Origin: Anaerolineales bacterium
Lineage (GTDB): Bacteria > Chloroflexota > Anaerolineae > JAAEKA01
Reading direction: 5' to 3'
Length of the DNA stretch: 64,000 nucleotides
Assembly (NCBI GenBank): GCA_020634615.1
Contig: JACKBI010000001.1
Span: 558,001 to 622,000, forward strand
A program made the position numbers and the translations under genes. Of the stretch, positions 18,048 through 26,800 are shown piece by piece; within the stretch, counting starts at the first letter, position 1, and each line of letters starts with the position of its first letter. The notes under the pieces are model-generated. The model ran no database searches and was not told the origin of the DNA. It was given only the letters and a program-made list of their open reading frames with translations.

Positions 18048-20005
18048 TGACTACCCGATTTCGCACGATGACCCTGTTGTTGATTGTTGTCCTGGCGTTG
18101 GCGGCGTGCCAGGCGCCGGCCGCTGCGCCGGCAGAACCCGCCGCGGCGCCGAACGCTGAGGCGGTTGTCCAGGCCCTGGCCGATGCGCTGAACGCTGGCG
18201 ACGTGGATGCGGCCATGGCGCTGATGTCAGACAACCCCAGTTTCACCACCGATGAGACCATCACCGGGGTTGATGCGGTGCGTGGATTGTACGAAGAGCT
18301 GGTGGCGGGCGATTTTCGCATCCAGCCTAACGTCCAGTCGGTCGAAGGTGACACGATCAAGAGCAAGACGCTGACCTGGGGCGCCGGGATGCCGCCGGCG
18401 GTCGAACCGCTGGAAGCTGATGAAGTCTACATCGTCCAGGATGGCAAGATCAGCAGCATCTCGTGGACGCCGACCGAGGAATCGGCCAAGAAGCTGGCCG
18501 CGTTCATGACTGGGATGGAAGCGGAAGCCACCGTGCAAGCCCTGGCCGATGCGTTGAACGCCGGCGACGTGGATGCAGCCGTGGCGTTGATTGCCGACAA
18601 TGCGATCTTCGACATGGCTGACGGTGAGCCACTGAATGGCGCCGATCAGTTCCGAGAGCTGTTCGATTATCTGGTGGCGGGCCACTTCCGCATCGAAGCA
18701 ACCCCGAAAAACACAGACGGCGGCACGGTGACCACCGATACCAAGACCTGGGGCGACGGCATCCCCGGCGGCGGGCCCAACATCGCTACCGAGGTCTACG
18801 TTGTTGAGGGCGGCAAGATCACCAGCATTACCTGGACGCCGACCGAGGAAACCATGGCCAATATGGAGGCGGCTGCGGAACAACCCGCCACGCCTGAGCC
18901 TGTCAAAGTAGCCGTCAATGGAGTCGAGGATATCGTTGGTGTATGGGAGGGCGGCGATATGGGGGCGCTCCAATTCAATGCGGATGGAACTTTTCTAGTA
19001 GCCGAGAGTCTGGCGGGGTTGCCTGACCAGGCGAATCGTGGAAAATACTGGTTTGAGGGATCGCGGCTCGTATTCGCCGATGAAGAGGGCAATGACGGCG
19101 GATCGTACGCGGTAGAGCTGTGGACAACCGAGGAAGGCACCCCGGTGTCCCTCAGGCTCCGTACCGTCAAGGAACCCTACACCGAGCGGGGCGAAGTCCT
19201 TGCAAGAACCTGGTACTGGTCAGAAACCCAGGCTGCAGGCGAGACCCAGGTCACCGGGCCGATGTTCACCATCATCTTCGATGGATCGAAATGCGCCTAT
19301 GATGGGCCAGACGAATTGCCGGCAGGGCAGCCCATCATCATGCGTGTCGATGTCGAGAATCAAACCAAGTTCGAAAGATATGGTGCATCGGTCATTACGT
19401 TGGAAGAGGGCAAAGGACTCAGCGACCTGAAGGCATTGCCTGCCACGGCCGAGCCGCCCTATGTTGAAATGTACGGTGGAATGAGCGACATTCTGGCTGG
19501 AAGCAGTCGCCAATCGACGATTGAGGTGCTTGATGGCCCTGTCTTTATTGAGTGCCTAACCCAGCCGCCATGGAAGAGAGTTGATGCTCTCGGCCCGATT
19601 GCGGTTGACAAAGCCGAGCCTGAACAACCTACTTTCACCATCACCTTCGACGGCGACCAGTGTGCCTACGACGGCCCGGACACCTTGCCTTCCGGCCAAC
19701 GCATCACGACCGTTTTGGATGTGACGGATCAGGACGCTTATGAAAATTACGGATTTGCCGTGGTCACCCTGTACGGGGACAAGACCATGGCCGATCTGGA
19801 AGCCTGGCCCAGTTCAGATCAACCGCCGTGGACGAAACTATATTCTATCACATTCTCTGATGATGTTTCTCCTCAAAGTACACGCGTCGAAGATGACGCC
19901 TGGCTGGTGGATGGACCGGTCTATCTGGTCTGTTTCACCGCCACCGATCAGGAGGTCTTCAAATCGGATGTGATTGGACCGATTGAGGTTGCGGCGGCGG
20001 AGTAA
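18047..20005 (+). CDS. Secreted lipoprotein with tandem SnoaL-like domains and duplicated beta domains
   Basis: A 652-residue lipoprotein. The signal peptide ends in a lipobox LALAAC with the acylated Cys near residue 21, followed by an Ala/Pro linker. Residues about 36-155 and 160-275 are two copies of one NTF2/SnoaL-like domain, both with ALADALNAGDVDAA and ISWTPTEE-type signatures. A lipocalin-like stretch (IVGVWEGG, about 300-410) follows, then two copies of a domain beginning FTI-x-FDG-x-x-CAYDGP near 420 and 540. No catalytic residues are evident, so ligand binding at the outer membrane face is a guess. It is translationally coupled to the small protein upstream and probably regulated by the divergent BTAD protein. 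Confidence 0.8.
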   Translation: MTTRFRTMTLLLIVVLALAACQAPAAAPAEPAAAPNAEAVVQALADALNAGDVDAAMALMSDNPSFTTDETITGVDAVRGLYEELVAGDFRIQPNVQSVEGDTIKSKTLTWGAGMPPAVEPLEADEVYIVQDGKISSISWTPTEESAKKLAAFMTGMEAEATVQALADALNAGDVDAAVALIADNAIFDMADGEPLNGADQFRELFDYLVAGHFRIEATPKNTDGGTVTTDTKTWGDGIPGGGPNIATEVYVVEGGKITSITWTPTEETMANMEAAAEQPATPEPVKVAVNGVEDIVGVWEGGDMGALQFNADGTFLVAESLAGLPDQANRGKYWFEGSRLVFADEEGNDGGSYAVELWTTEEGTPVSLRLRTVKEPYTERGEVLARTWYWSETQAAGETQVTGPMFTIIFDGSKCAYDGPDELPAGQPIIMRVDVENQTKFERYGASVITLEEGKGLSDLKALPATAEPPYVEMYGGMSDILAGSSRQSTIEVLDGPVFIECLTQPPWKRVDALGPIAVDKAEPEQPTFTITFDGDQCAYDGPDTLPSGQRITTVLDVTDQDAYENYGFAVVTLYGDKTMADLEAWPSSDQPPWTKLYSITFSDDVSPQSTRVEDDAWLVDGPVYLVCFTATDQEVFKSDVIGPIEVAAAE

Positions 20006-20065
20006 CCGTTGGGAGGAATGATACGGGGGAGCGGTTGGTCCAGGTACGACGCCGTAGCCGCTGAT

Positions 20066-20127
20066 TGACCTGTGGTCAGGTCAGCAACAAACCACCCATC
20101 GCCGGTGTTTGCAGCCGACGATGGGTG
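20066..20127. terminator. Two hairpins between convergent genes
   Basis: Perfect 7-base arms at 20066-20072 and 20077-20083 (TGACCTG) and perfect 9-base arms at 20093-20101 and 20119-20127 (CACCCATCG) lie between the lipoprotein gene (plus) and the PqqD-M50 gene (minus). Neither has a clear T-tract, so the terminator role rests on position. Confidence 0.5.
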
Positions 20128-20148
20128 CGTCTGCTGTGCCATCGGCTA

Positions 20149-21588
20149 TCACGCGCTGCTGCGCTCGCAAAGCGGCGAGAGACTTACAGGGTCGGCGGTC
20201 GGCTCGACCTGCGGAGAAACCCGCCGGCTGATCCGTTGCCCGATGATGGTAGCGCTACAATAGCAAACGATCCCGCGCACACAGCGTTGCGCTATCTGCA
20301 GTGGATACGTTCCCAACGTCGCAATGAACATCAGGCTGATCAGCACGCCAGCCAGCGCCAGTGCAACGTCAGGCGCCTCGCCACCGGCTTGCAGCAGGTT
20401 GGTCAGCGAGCCGGCCAGCCGCTCCTGCCAGAACTTGATACCGAACAGCACCGCGTACACTGTCCACAGCGCGGAAAGCAGCCCGAACACGCTGTAGATG
20501 CCTTCGTCGCGTGAGAGGTTGCGCGGACCGCTGCGCAGCCGCGTCCACAGCCCGCTGCGCAGGAAGGCCAGCGATTTGCGCCGCAACATCGGTATCTCCA
20601 GCCAGTCCATCAGCAGGTAGTAGCCGTCCAGCTCCAGCAGCGGGTTGAGGTTGATAAAGACTGTCAGCAGCGCGAGAAAGGCGAACTGGTACAGCAGTCC
20701 GTTGATCACCAGCCCAGGCCACAACGTGAGAACGATGCCGCAGATGCCCGCCAGGATCAGTCCAGAGTAGGGGCCGGCCCAACTGACCGCGAGCCGGGCG
20801 CGCTTGCCCTCCAGCCAGATGTCGGTGGTGTCGACGAAGAAGGCCGGCAGGCCAAAGTAGATCATGAACCCGGCCCGCCGCACCTCCCGCCGGTAGTGTT
20901 TGACGGTCAGGCCATGCGACAGCTCGTGCAGCAGGATGGAGACCAGATTGAGCAGCAGCAGCCACAGCAGGCTGCTGGCGAAGCTGCGCTGCGCTCCGGT
21001 GACGCTGAAAGCGCCCGATGCAAACAGGCGGACGTACAAGACGACGCCGACCAACGACACCACGGCGAAGATCGCCTGCGCGGGCCAGGTGAACAGCAGC
21101 CAGCCGCCGCGGTTGTAAATGTCCGCCAGGTAGCGATCCATGCCGCTGATGGCAAACTGCTTCTGCAGGAACGTCTGCCACAACGCGGCGACGCGCCGGG
21201 TAGCATTGCGGGACTGCAACGACTGGTCAGTCAGAAACTGATTGTCTCGCAACCCTGCCACCAAGGCTGTGACACGTTCGAATGCGAAAGATCCGTAGGC
21301 ACTGAAAAAGGCGACCACCAGATCGCTGATGGTACGTGTGCCGTCCATCCGTTGCCACAGGAAATGGTCGCGCTCGCTGAGGCGGTAGTAGGTACTCGCG
21401 GCGGGGTTTTTGATGATGAAGTAGACGCCGTTGCGGTCGCTCAGGCGGCTGATCACTACGCCTGGCGCGGCCTGCGGGCAATACTGGGCGCTGCCAGGCT
21501 GTGCCGTCACGTGCGCCGCCATGGTATGCTCAGGGCCAGCCCCTGATTGCTGCCCGGTTATAGCTGATGAGCCTGCTAAGGTGTTCAT
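20149..21588 (-). CDS. PqqD-like domain fused to M50 membrane metalloprotease
   Basis: A 479-residue membrane protein. Residues about 40-125 form a PqqD-like winged-helix (ISRLSDRNGVYF, YYRLSERDHFLWQRMDG), the domain that binds leader peptides in RiPP pathways. The C-terminal membrane part carries the zinc motif HELSH (about 221-225) and the third-ligand motif NPLLELDGYYLL (about 315-326) of site-2-protease-like M50 peptidases. Several transmembrane helices lie at about 165-195, 205-222, 270-320 and near the end. Related fusions are described as putative peptide zinc metalloproteases in bacteriocin and RiPP loci. An AAGGA ribosome site supports the ATG at 21588, making a 59-base overlap with the leader-like gene upstream. 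Its likely job is processing or moving those small proteins. Confidence 0.88.
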   Translation of the reverse strand: MNTLAGSSAITGQQSGAGPEHTMAAHVTAQPGSAQYCPQAAPGVVISRLSDRNGVYFIIKNPAASTYYRLSERDHFLWQRMDGTRTISDLVVAFFSAYGSFAFERVTALVAGLRDNQFLTDQSLQSRNATRRVAALWQTFLQKQFAISGMDRYLADIYNRGGWLLFTWPAQAIFAVVSLVGVVLYVRLFASGAFSVTGAQRSFASSLLWLLLLNLVSILLHELSHGLTVKHYRREVRRAGFMIYFGLPAFFVDTTDIWLEGKRARLAVSWAGPYSGLILAGICGIVLTLWPGLVINGLLYQFAFLALLTVFINLNPLLELDGYYLLMDWLEIPMLRRKSLAFLRSGLWTRLRSGPRNLSRDEGIYSVFGLLSALWTVYAVLFGIKFWQERLAGSLTNLLQAGGEAPDVALALAGVLISLMFIATLGTYPLQIAQRCVRGIVCYCSATIIGQRISRRVSPQVEPTADPVSLSPLCERSSA

Positions 21589-21868
21589 GAGAGCCGTCCT
21601 TATCGCCGTCTGTTTGCTGGCTGGCGGCTGCGTCGTTGCGGGTCAGCCGTGCGTGCAGGCTGAGTATGAATGCCCTCGAGATGCGGTCGTCCAGCGTGCG
21701 GGCGCAGCATTCCATGGTCTCGAAATCAATAGCGCGCAGAGCGGCCACCTCGCCGTCGGTCAGATCAAAGTCCGCCAGCGCTACTTCCGGATCAGCAAAC
21801 ATGTGCTGACGAAATGCCGTGTCGATGATTGCTTTGCCGATGATTGCTTGCATGGATTGCTGGGACAT
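21530..21868 (-). CDS. Second NHLP/Os1348-like leader-type protein of module B
   Basis: From the ATG at 21868 (GGGAG upstream) the protein has 112 residues. The first 65 follow the family pattern closely: MQAIIGKAIIDTAFRQHMF, ADPEVALADFDLT, LRAIDFETME, and LDDRISR. The tail is polar (Asn, Asp, Gln, His) with no Cys-rich core and no double glycine before it. The gene lies between the first leader-like gene, separated by a terminator, and the PqqD-M50 gene, which it overlaps by 59 bases. Translational coupling with the peptidase is likely. It may be a precursor peptide or an adaptor for that peptidase. Confidence 0.7.
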   Translation of the reverse strand: MSQQSMQAIIGKAIIDTAFRQHMFADPEVALADFDLTDGEVAALRAIDFETMECCARTLDDRISRAFILSLHARLTRNDAAASQQTDGDKDGSHEHLSRLISYNRAAIRGWP

Positions 21869-21968
21869 CGCGATGGTCTCCCGGAGTCGGCTGAGATGGT
21901 TTCTGTTGTGGCCGGTCTGTGGACCGGACCAGGTTTGGCGCCAGGGGGCCGTCCGTACAAAATGCAAA

Positions 21969-22000
21969 CGGCGGGCTGCTGAGTGGTCAACAGCCCGCCG
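21969..22000 (-). terminator. Rho-independent terminator after the first leader-like gene
   Basis: Perfect 10-base GC-rich arms (21969-21978 and 21991-22000) enclose a 12-base loop and, on the minus strand, are followed by TTTGCATTTTG. It would partly uncouple the first small gene from the second small gene and the peptidase, a layout common for abundant precursor peptides. Confidence 0.75.
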
Positions 22001-22010
22001 CAGCTTCAGG

Positions 22011-22331
22011 TCAGGCGCCCTCGGGAACGTGCCGCAACAGATAGAAGTTGCTCACGCCGCCGCCCGACGCATTGCGAATCGGGTCAACCGGGTCGACCCA
22101 GACGCCATCCCGCCACATGACGCCGAAGGGGATCGACTTGGAGATCCGCTGATCCAGAGCGCCGGCCAGATTCTCCAGCGCCTCGACATCCATCCCCTTC
22201 AACGCCGCGCTCTCGGCTGCGGTCAATTCGTACCCGGCCAGGGCCGAGTCCGCGTCGCTCAACAGGGTGCTGCGGAACTCGTCTTCCAGAACTGCCTTGC
22301 CCAAAATGGTCTCGATCGCTTGCTGTGACAT
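22011..22331 (-). CDS. NHLP/Os1348-like leader-type protein, candidate precursor (module B)
   Basis: Reading from the ATG at 22331, with AGGAGG eight bases upstream, gives 106 residues. The leader-like part reads IETILGKAVLEDEFRSTLL, SDADSALAGYELTAAE and LDQRISK. The C-terminal part differs from its paralogues, with FGVMWRDGVWVDPVDP and a GGG triplet before SNFYLLRHVPEGA. That layout of conserved leader and variable tail resembles a peptide precursor, though no maturation enzyme other than the PqqD-M50 protein is nearby. Its promoter has two Crp-type boxes and it is followed by its own terminator, suggesting high, regulated expression. Confidence 0.72.
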   Translation of the reverse strand: MSQQAIETILGKAVLEDEFRSTLLSDADSALAGYELTAAESAALKGMDVEALENLAGALDQRISKSIPFGVMWRDGVWVDPVDPIRNASGGGVSNFYLLRHVPEGA

Positions 22332-22379
22332 GGTGTTGCCCTCCTGTGTGCTTACCATACGGGACCGATCAGTGTCTAC

Positions 22380-22445
22380 AGAATAACACGATGGGCAGCC
22401 GGGCGCTATGAAACCGGTCACAGCCAGGTGGTGACTTTGGTCACA
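22380..22445 (-). promoter_or_regulatory. Tandem Crp-type boxes and -10 for the module B leader peptide
   Basis: Read on the minus strand, box 1 is TGTGA-N6-TCATA at 22407-22422 and box 2 is TGTGA-N6-TCACC at 22430-22445, with centres 23 bases apart. The -10 TATTCT is at 22380-22385, exactly 21 bases from box 1, so box 1 lies at about -41.5 from a start near 22373. The sequence TTCATAGCGCC after box 1 is identical to that in module A. Confidence 0.7.
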
Positions 22446-22579
22446 CTTTGGCAAAGAATGGACGGACAGTCCTGCCGCTGCATCTGTATGGCCACTGACG
22501 CGCGTGAGTTGCCTGTCACGCGACAAGAACTGTCGGTCCTTCCCCCGGTCGGCGCCGCAGTGTATGCGAAGCGGGCTAT

Positions 22580-23260
22580 TCAGCGTTGAATCTGACGGCG
22601 CAGACCGTCCAGATCGAGGATGATGATGGACTTGCCATCCAGGTTGATGAGGCCGCGGTCGCGTAATAGTCCCAGCACCTTGTTGACCCGCTCCCTGCTG
22701 GCGACCACCCAGGTCGCTAACTCGCCCTGTGTCAACGACAGATCGATGCGGATGCCGCCATCCTGCACACCGTAGCGCAGTGCCAGGTCCAGCAGCTTGG
22801 ACGCCACGCGGTCGTAGACATCCAGAAAGGCGAGATTCTCTGTGTAATCGGTCAGTTGGCGCAGCCGGCGACTGAGAACCTCCAGGATGCTTTCGGCGAT
22901 GTGAGGATGCGCATGTAGATGGCGCAGGAAGTCATCGCGATGCAGGCTGTGGACGACGGTCTGCTCCATGGTGATGGCGCCGGCGGAGCGCGGCAGACCA
23001 TCCAGCAAGGCCAGCTCGCCGAAGCAGTCGCCCGCCCCATGGAAGTTGAGCGTGATCTCCTGGCCCGTTTCGCTGAGCAGGAAGATGCGCACTCGGCCCG
23101 ACTCCACAAGATACAACGCGTTGCCCGGTGCGTCGCGATGAAAAATTATGACGCCGGGGGCGAAGGAGTGCCGGCGCAGGTCAAGAGCCAGCGCGTCCAG
23201 CTCGACGTCGGTCAGTCCGGCGAAGAGAGTCGTCTGGCGTAAGAGGTCGAGTCGGGTCAT
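22580..23260 (-). CDS. Crp/Fnr-family transcription regulator (module B)
   Basis: A 226-residue paralogue of the regulator at 2766-3446, with the same length and domain plan. The cyclic-nucleotide cassette FGELALLDGLPRSAGA keeps the cAMP-contacting Glu, Arg and Ser. The winged-helix recognition region is LTQGELATWVVASRERVNKVL. The ATG at 23260 aligns with the start of the module A protein; an in-frame TTG at 23278 is possible, and neither has a strong ribosome site. Its stop is 248 bases from the leader-like gene with the tandem Crp boxes, and cyclase B lies upstream on the same strand. Direct control of that promoter by one or both paralogues is the simplest model. Confidence 0.9.
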   Translation of the reverse strand: MTRLDLLRQTTLFAGLTDVELDALALDLRRHSFAPGVIIFHRDAPGNALYLVESGRVRIFLLSETGQEITLNFHGAGDCFGELALLDGLPRSAGAITMEQTVVHSLHRDDFLRHLHAHPHIAESILEVLSRRLRQLTDYTENLAFLDVYDRVASKLLDLALRYGVQDGGIRIDLSLTQGELATWVVASRERVNKVLGLLRDRGLINLDGKSIIILDLDGLRRQIQR

Positions 23261-23336
23261 GAGTTTGTACTCAGCCAATAAAGATCGCGATCCGTGATTT
23301 GCATCATATGCTCTCGTGACTTGGATTGCGCGACCA

Positions 23337-23370
23337 ACTGGAGGCGAGAGGTCTTCCCTTCGCCTCCAGT
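23337..23370 (-). terminator. Hairpin after the RAM-like gene
   Basis: Perfect 11-base arms at 23337-23347 and 23360-23370 enclose a 12-base loop, directly after the stop at 23400 on the minus strand. No T-tract follows. It separates the RAM-like gene from the crp gene. Confidence 0.55.
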
Positions 23371-23399
23371 CGGCAGTTCGTCGCTACCAGCTCAATCGA

Positions 23400-23795
23400 T
23401 CATGGCCAGCCGTTGTGGACCCGCCAAACACCAGAGGCGCCCGTGTAATACGTACCGCCAATAACCTGAAGTGCGCTGGTTTGCACAGAAAATGTGCTTA
23501 CGATCCCAGGTATTGCTGCGACTGCAGCATTGATCCTGGCCATCACATCTATCAGATAGTTAGCGGTTCCGGTCTGTGGTTGTGCATGATCCACTTGTCC
23601 AGGCCGTACCACCGCCGCGATCACACTCTGGCCGGATCCGGAAACCTCCGCTGTCCATCGTACATCCGATAAAGCACCGACCGCCTCAGCCACAGACTGG
23701 CTATTATCAGTCTTGATGAGTATGAAATACACCGCCGGGTAGTCACCGGCTATGCTATCTGCGGTCGTGCTCCCGCTTGTAACTTTATTTGCCAT
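23400..23795 (-). CDS. Small protein with a possible Lrp/AsnC effector-like (RAM) fold
   Basis: A 131-residue protein with no DNA-binding domain. Two beta-alpha-beta-like halves are visible: VYFILIKTDNSQSVAEAV, then a segment around VRWTAEVSGSGQSVIAAVV, and later a helix (ANYLIDVMARINAAVAAI) followed by PGIVSTFSVQTSALQ. This order resembles the ferredoxin-like RAM domain of Lrp/AsnC regulators that binds small ligands. The resemblance is by eye and weak. It sits 71 bases downstream of cyclase B and before the crp gene, so it may be a ligand-binding accessory of module B. Codon use looks like its neighbours. Confidence 0.5.
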   Translation of the reverse strand: MANKVTSGSTTADSIAGDYPAVYFILIKTDNSQSVAEAVGALSDVRWTAEVSGSGQSVIAAVVRPGQVDHAQPQTGTANYLIDVMARINAAVAAIPGIVSTFSVQTSALQVIGGTYYTGASGVWRVHNGWP

Positions 23796-23866
23796 TGATT
23801 CATAGCCTCACTTACTGCAATTCATATCGCCAAATGGGACAGGAAACTGTTGCTCCCTGCATTGAG

Positions 23867-26800
23867 TCAGAGCGAAACGCGTATCACGCCGTTCGCAGTC
23901 TTGTCGAGCAGCACGAGATGCGCTGTAGCTCCGATTCGTCGATAGGCTGCCCTTGCAGCCTTCAGATGCGGGCGGGCCAGCGCCAGATCGCCTTCCTCTT
24001 GGCGACCGGCATAAGCTTGTGCCAGCAGATGGTGGGCGTGCGCCCGTTGCGGAACTGGCTCGCGAGTGTCAGCCGGCAGCAGGCTCTCTTCCAGCAAGTC
24101 CACTGCGTCATGCCACTGTTGTCTGCACAAGGCCAGATAACCACGCACTCGTAATGATTCCAGGCCAATGCTGGGAGGTGGTTCTGGTCCGGCAACCTCC
24201 AATGCCTGGTCGATGTAGTTCGCGCTGCCGCCAAAGTCGCCGCTCGTCGCCGCGAGATGGGCTAGCGCCAATAGGATGTCAGCGATGAACCGGCCATGGT
24301 GCGTCTCCATACACAGAGCGCGCGCTGTTTCCAGGTGCTTTTGTGCGTCTTCCAGCCGACCCTGGTGCTCGAACGCCTCGCCAAGAATGTGGTGAGTCTG
24401 AATGATGCGCGCCAGCACGCCCGAGGTTTGCGCCAGCGGTAATGCTTCAAGCAGCCTGCCAATGGCTTCATCAGATCTGCCCTGATCAAGCAGCAGCTCT
24501 GCCTGAGTTACCATCAGGAGTGCTTGATCCCGCGTATCACCGATTCGTTGGGCAATCTCAAGTCCAGTCTGCAGGTAGTTACTGGCGCGATTCAACTGGC
24601 CGAGCTGGCGGCAACTGTCGGCCGCGTTGTTGTTGGCTTGCACAAGCCGCGGCAGGTCCTTAAGATCACCGTACAACCAAATACAGCGGCGCGCATAGGC
24701 CAATGCAAGGCGCGGGTTGCCTTCTCGGTCTGCGATGATATCGCGAATGCGGTAGGCGTCGGCCATGCCGCGGGTATCATCGATGCTGCGCGCCAGACGA
24801 ATACTCTGGCGCGCCAGAAGGCAAGCCCGGAGAAGGTCGCCACGCGAGACGCACAGGTAAGCCAGCGCACAACGCACCCGGTTGAGTTCCGGGTCGGTCT
24901 GCAAATCAGACAGGGTCGCTAATGCGCGTTCGAGCGTGGCTTCCGCTTCTAGCAGGTCTCCCTGCAGCATGTCGATCGATGCCAGCTTGCGCGCGCCCCG
25001 GGCGCGGTCCAACGGTGCGCTGGCTGCGGCCAGAAAGGCTGTATAGTGGATGCGCGCCTGGTCCTGGTCGGACAGGTTCTCGAGATACACGTCGCCCAGC
25101 CGCTCGTGCAACAGATATGGCCTGATTGGTGCAGACGAATCTTCTGCGCCGCCGATGAGTTCCATGGCCTTGTGGAAGTGCGTAGTCGCTTCAACGCTTG
25201 CGCCTAGCCGTCGCGCCCGATCACCTGATTGCACGAGATATCCGGCAGCCCGCATCGGCTCGCCGCTCTCCTGCCAGTGAAAGGCCAGCATCTCAACGTT
25301 GCGGTCACTCGCTTGCGACAGAGCCTCGAAAGCCTCGGCAACCTGGCGGTGGTAGCGTCGACGCTCCGTGCGCAGCAACCCGTTGTATGCAACCTCGCGC
25401 ACCAACGCGTGGGTGAAGCGGTATTCCTGCTCCGCGGCGCCGTCAAGCTCGGCGATGAAATCCTGGTCGAGGAGCAGCTGAATGTGCTGATCCAGCGCTG
25501 TTTCTTCCGGCAGGATCATCGCCAATACGGCAGGTGAGAAGTCCCGTCCGATCACCGCAGCCACCTGGAGGGTGCGCCGCACCAGAATCTGGAGGCTGTC
25601 GATTCGAGCACCCAACACAGATTGGATGGTCTCCGGGATCGACAGGTTTTCGTCGGTTGGCCGCAGGCGCACCTGTCCCGACACAGTGTCAATTGTCAGC
25701 GCGCCGGACTGGAACAACGCGCGAACTGCTTCTTCCAGAAAGAAGGGGTTGCCCTCGGCCCGGCCGAGAATACGCCACAGCAGCTTCTGCGAGCGTGCTG
25801 TCCTGCCGCGCGCTGCCGGACTGTCCGCAGGCAATTCTCCACCCAGCAGGTTTGCCACCAATTGTTCGCTGTGCGCGGCCGAGAGCGGTTGCAGCCAAAG
25901 GCAGGTCTGCTGCTGCTGATAGGCAGCCGTAAGCTTGCCAACCAGCTTCCAGATCGGCTGTGACGTCTCCGGCCGCAAGATGCAGATCAACATGAGCGGT
26001 ATTTCGTCTGTCAGCCAGGCCAGGTGCTCCAGAAGTTCAACTGACGATGGATCGGCCCATTCCAGTTCCTCGCAGATGATCGCCAGCGGCTTGCGGGCGG
26101 TATGGTTCCTGACCAGGGTTTCGATGGCACGAAACATCCCTGATTTGAAGAGTTGGCTGTCAATGGTCGCAGGCTCGCCCAACTCCCATGAAGTCGCCCG
26201 CGTGAGCGCCAGCAGGCGAGCCAGCGCCTGGTAGATCTCGTCGCAGTCGTCGGGACAATACTGGTTGATCCAGGCGCGCAGCCGGGCGTCAACGATCTCA
26301 TTGGGCGCGTCGACGGGGATTTTGGCTGTGCCGCGCAGCAGTTCAAGCCACAGGTGATAGGGAATCGCTTTGCCGTAGGAGAGGCAGCGTCCCCAAAGAA
26401 GATCGATGGTCTGCTTGGCCGGCTCTCTGAAAGCCTCCTCGACCAGCCGGGACTTGCCGATACCGGCATCACCGATGATCATGGCCACGGAGCCGCTGCC
26501 AGTCTCCAGGCGCGCAATCGCCTGCTGCAGTACGGCAAGCTCGGACTGTCTGCCTACAATCGTGTCGCTCCGGCCGCCGATCTTGCGAGGTGTGGCGGAA
26601 GGTTCTACGACACCGAGGACGCGGTACGCCGCCACGGGTTCACTGACACCTTTGACATGCAGCGGCAGCAGCTCCTCCAACATGAACTCATCGGCAATCA
26701 GACTCTGAGTCTCCCGGCTGATAATCACCGTGCCATGAACCGCGGCCGATTGCAGCCGCGCCGCCAGATTGACAGCGTCACCGGTTACCAGGAAATCGTG

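Noticed and set aside
23293..23308. Crp-type box (CGTGA-N6-TCATA) upstream of the module B crp gene
   Set aside because: Two mismatches, and a class II start would fall inside or at the coding region. It might still be an autoregulatory site but I cannot support it.
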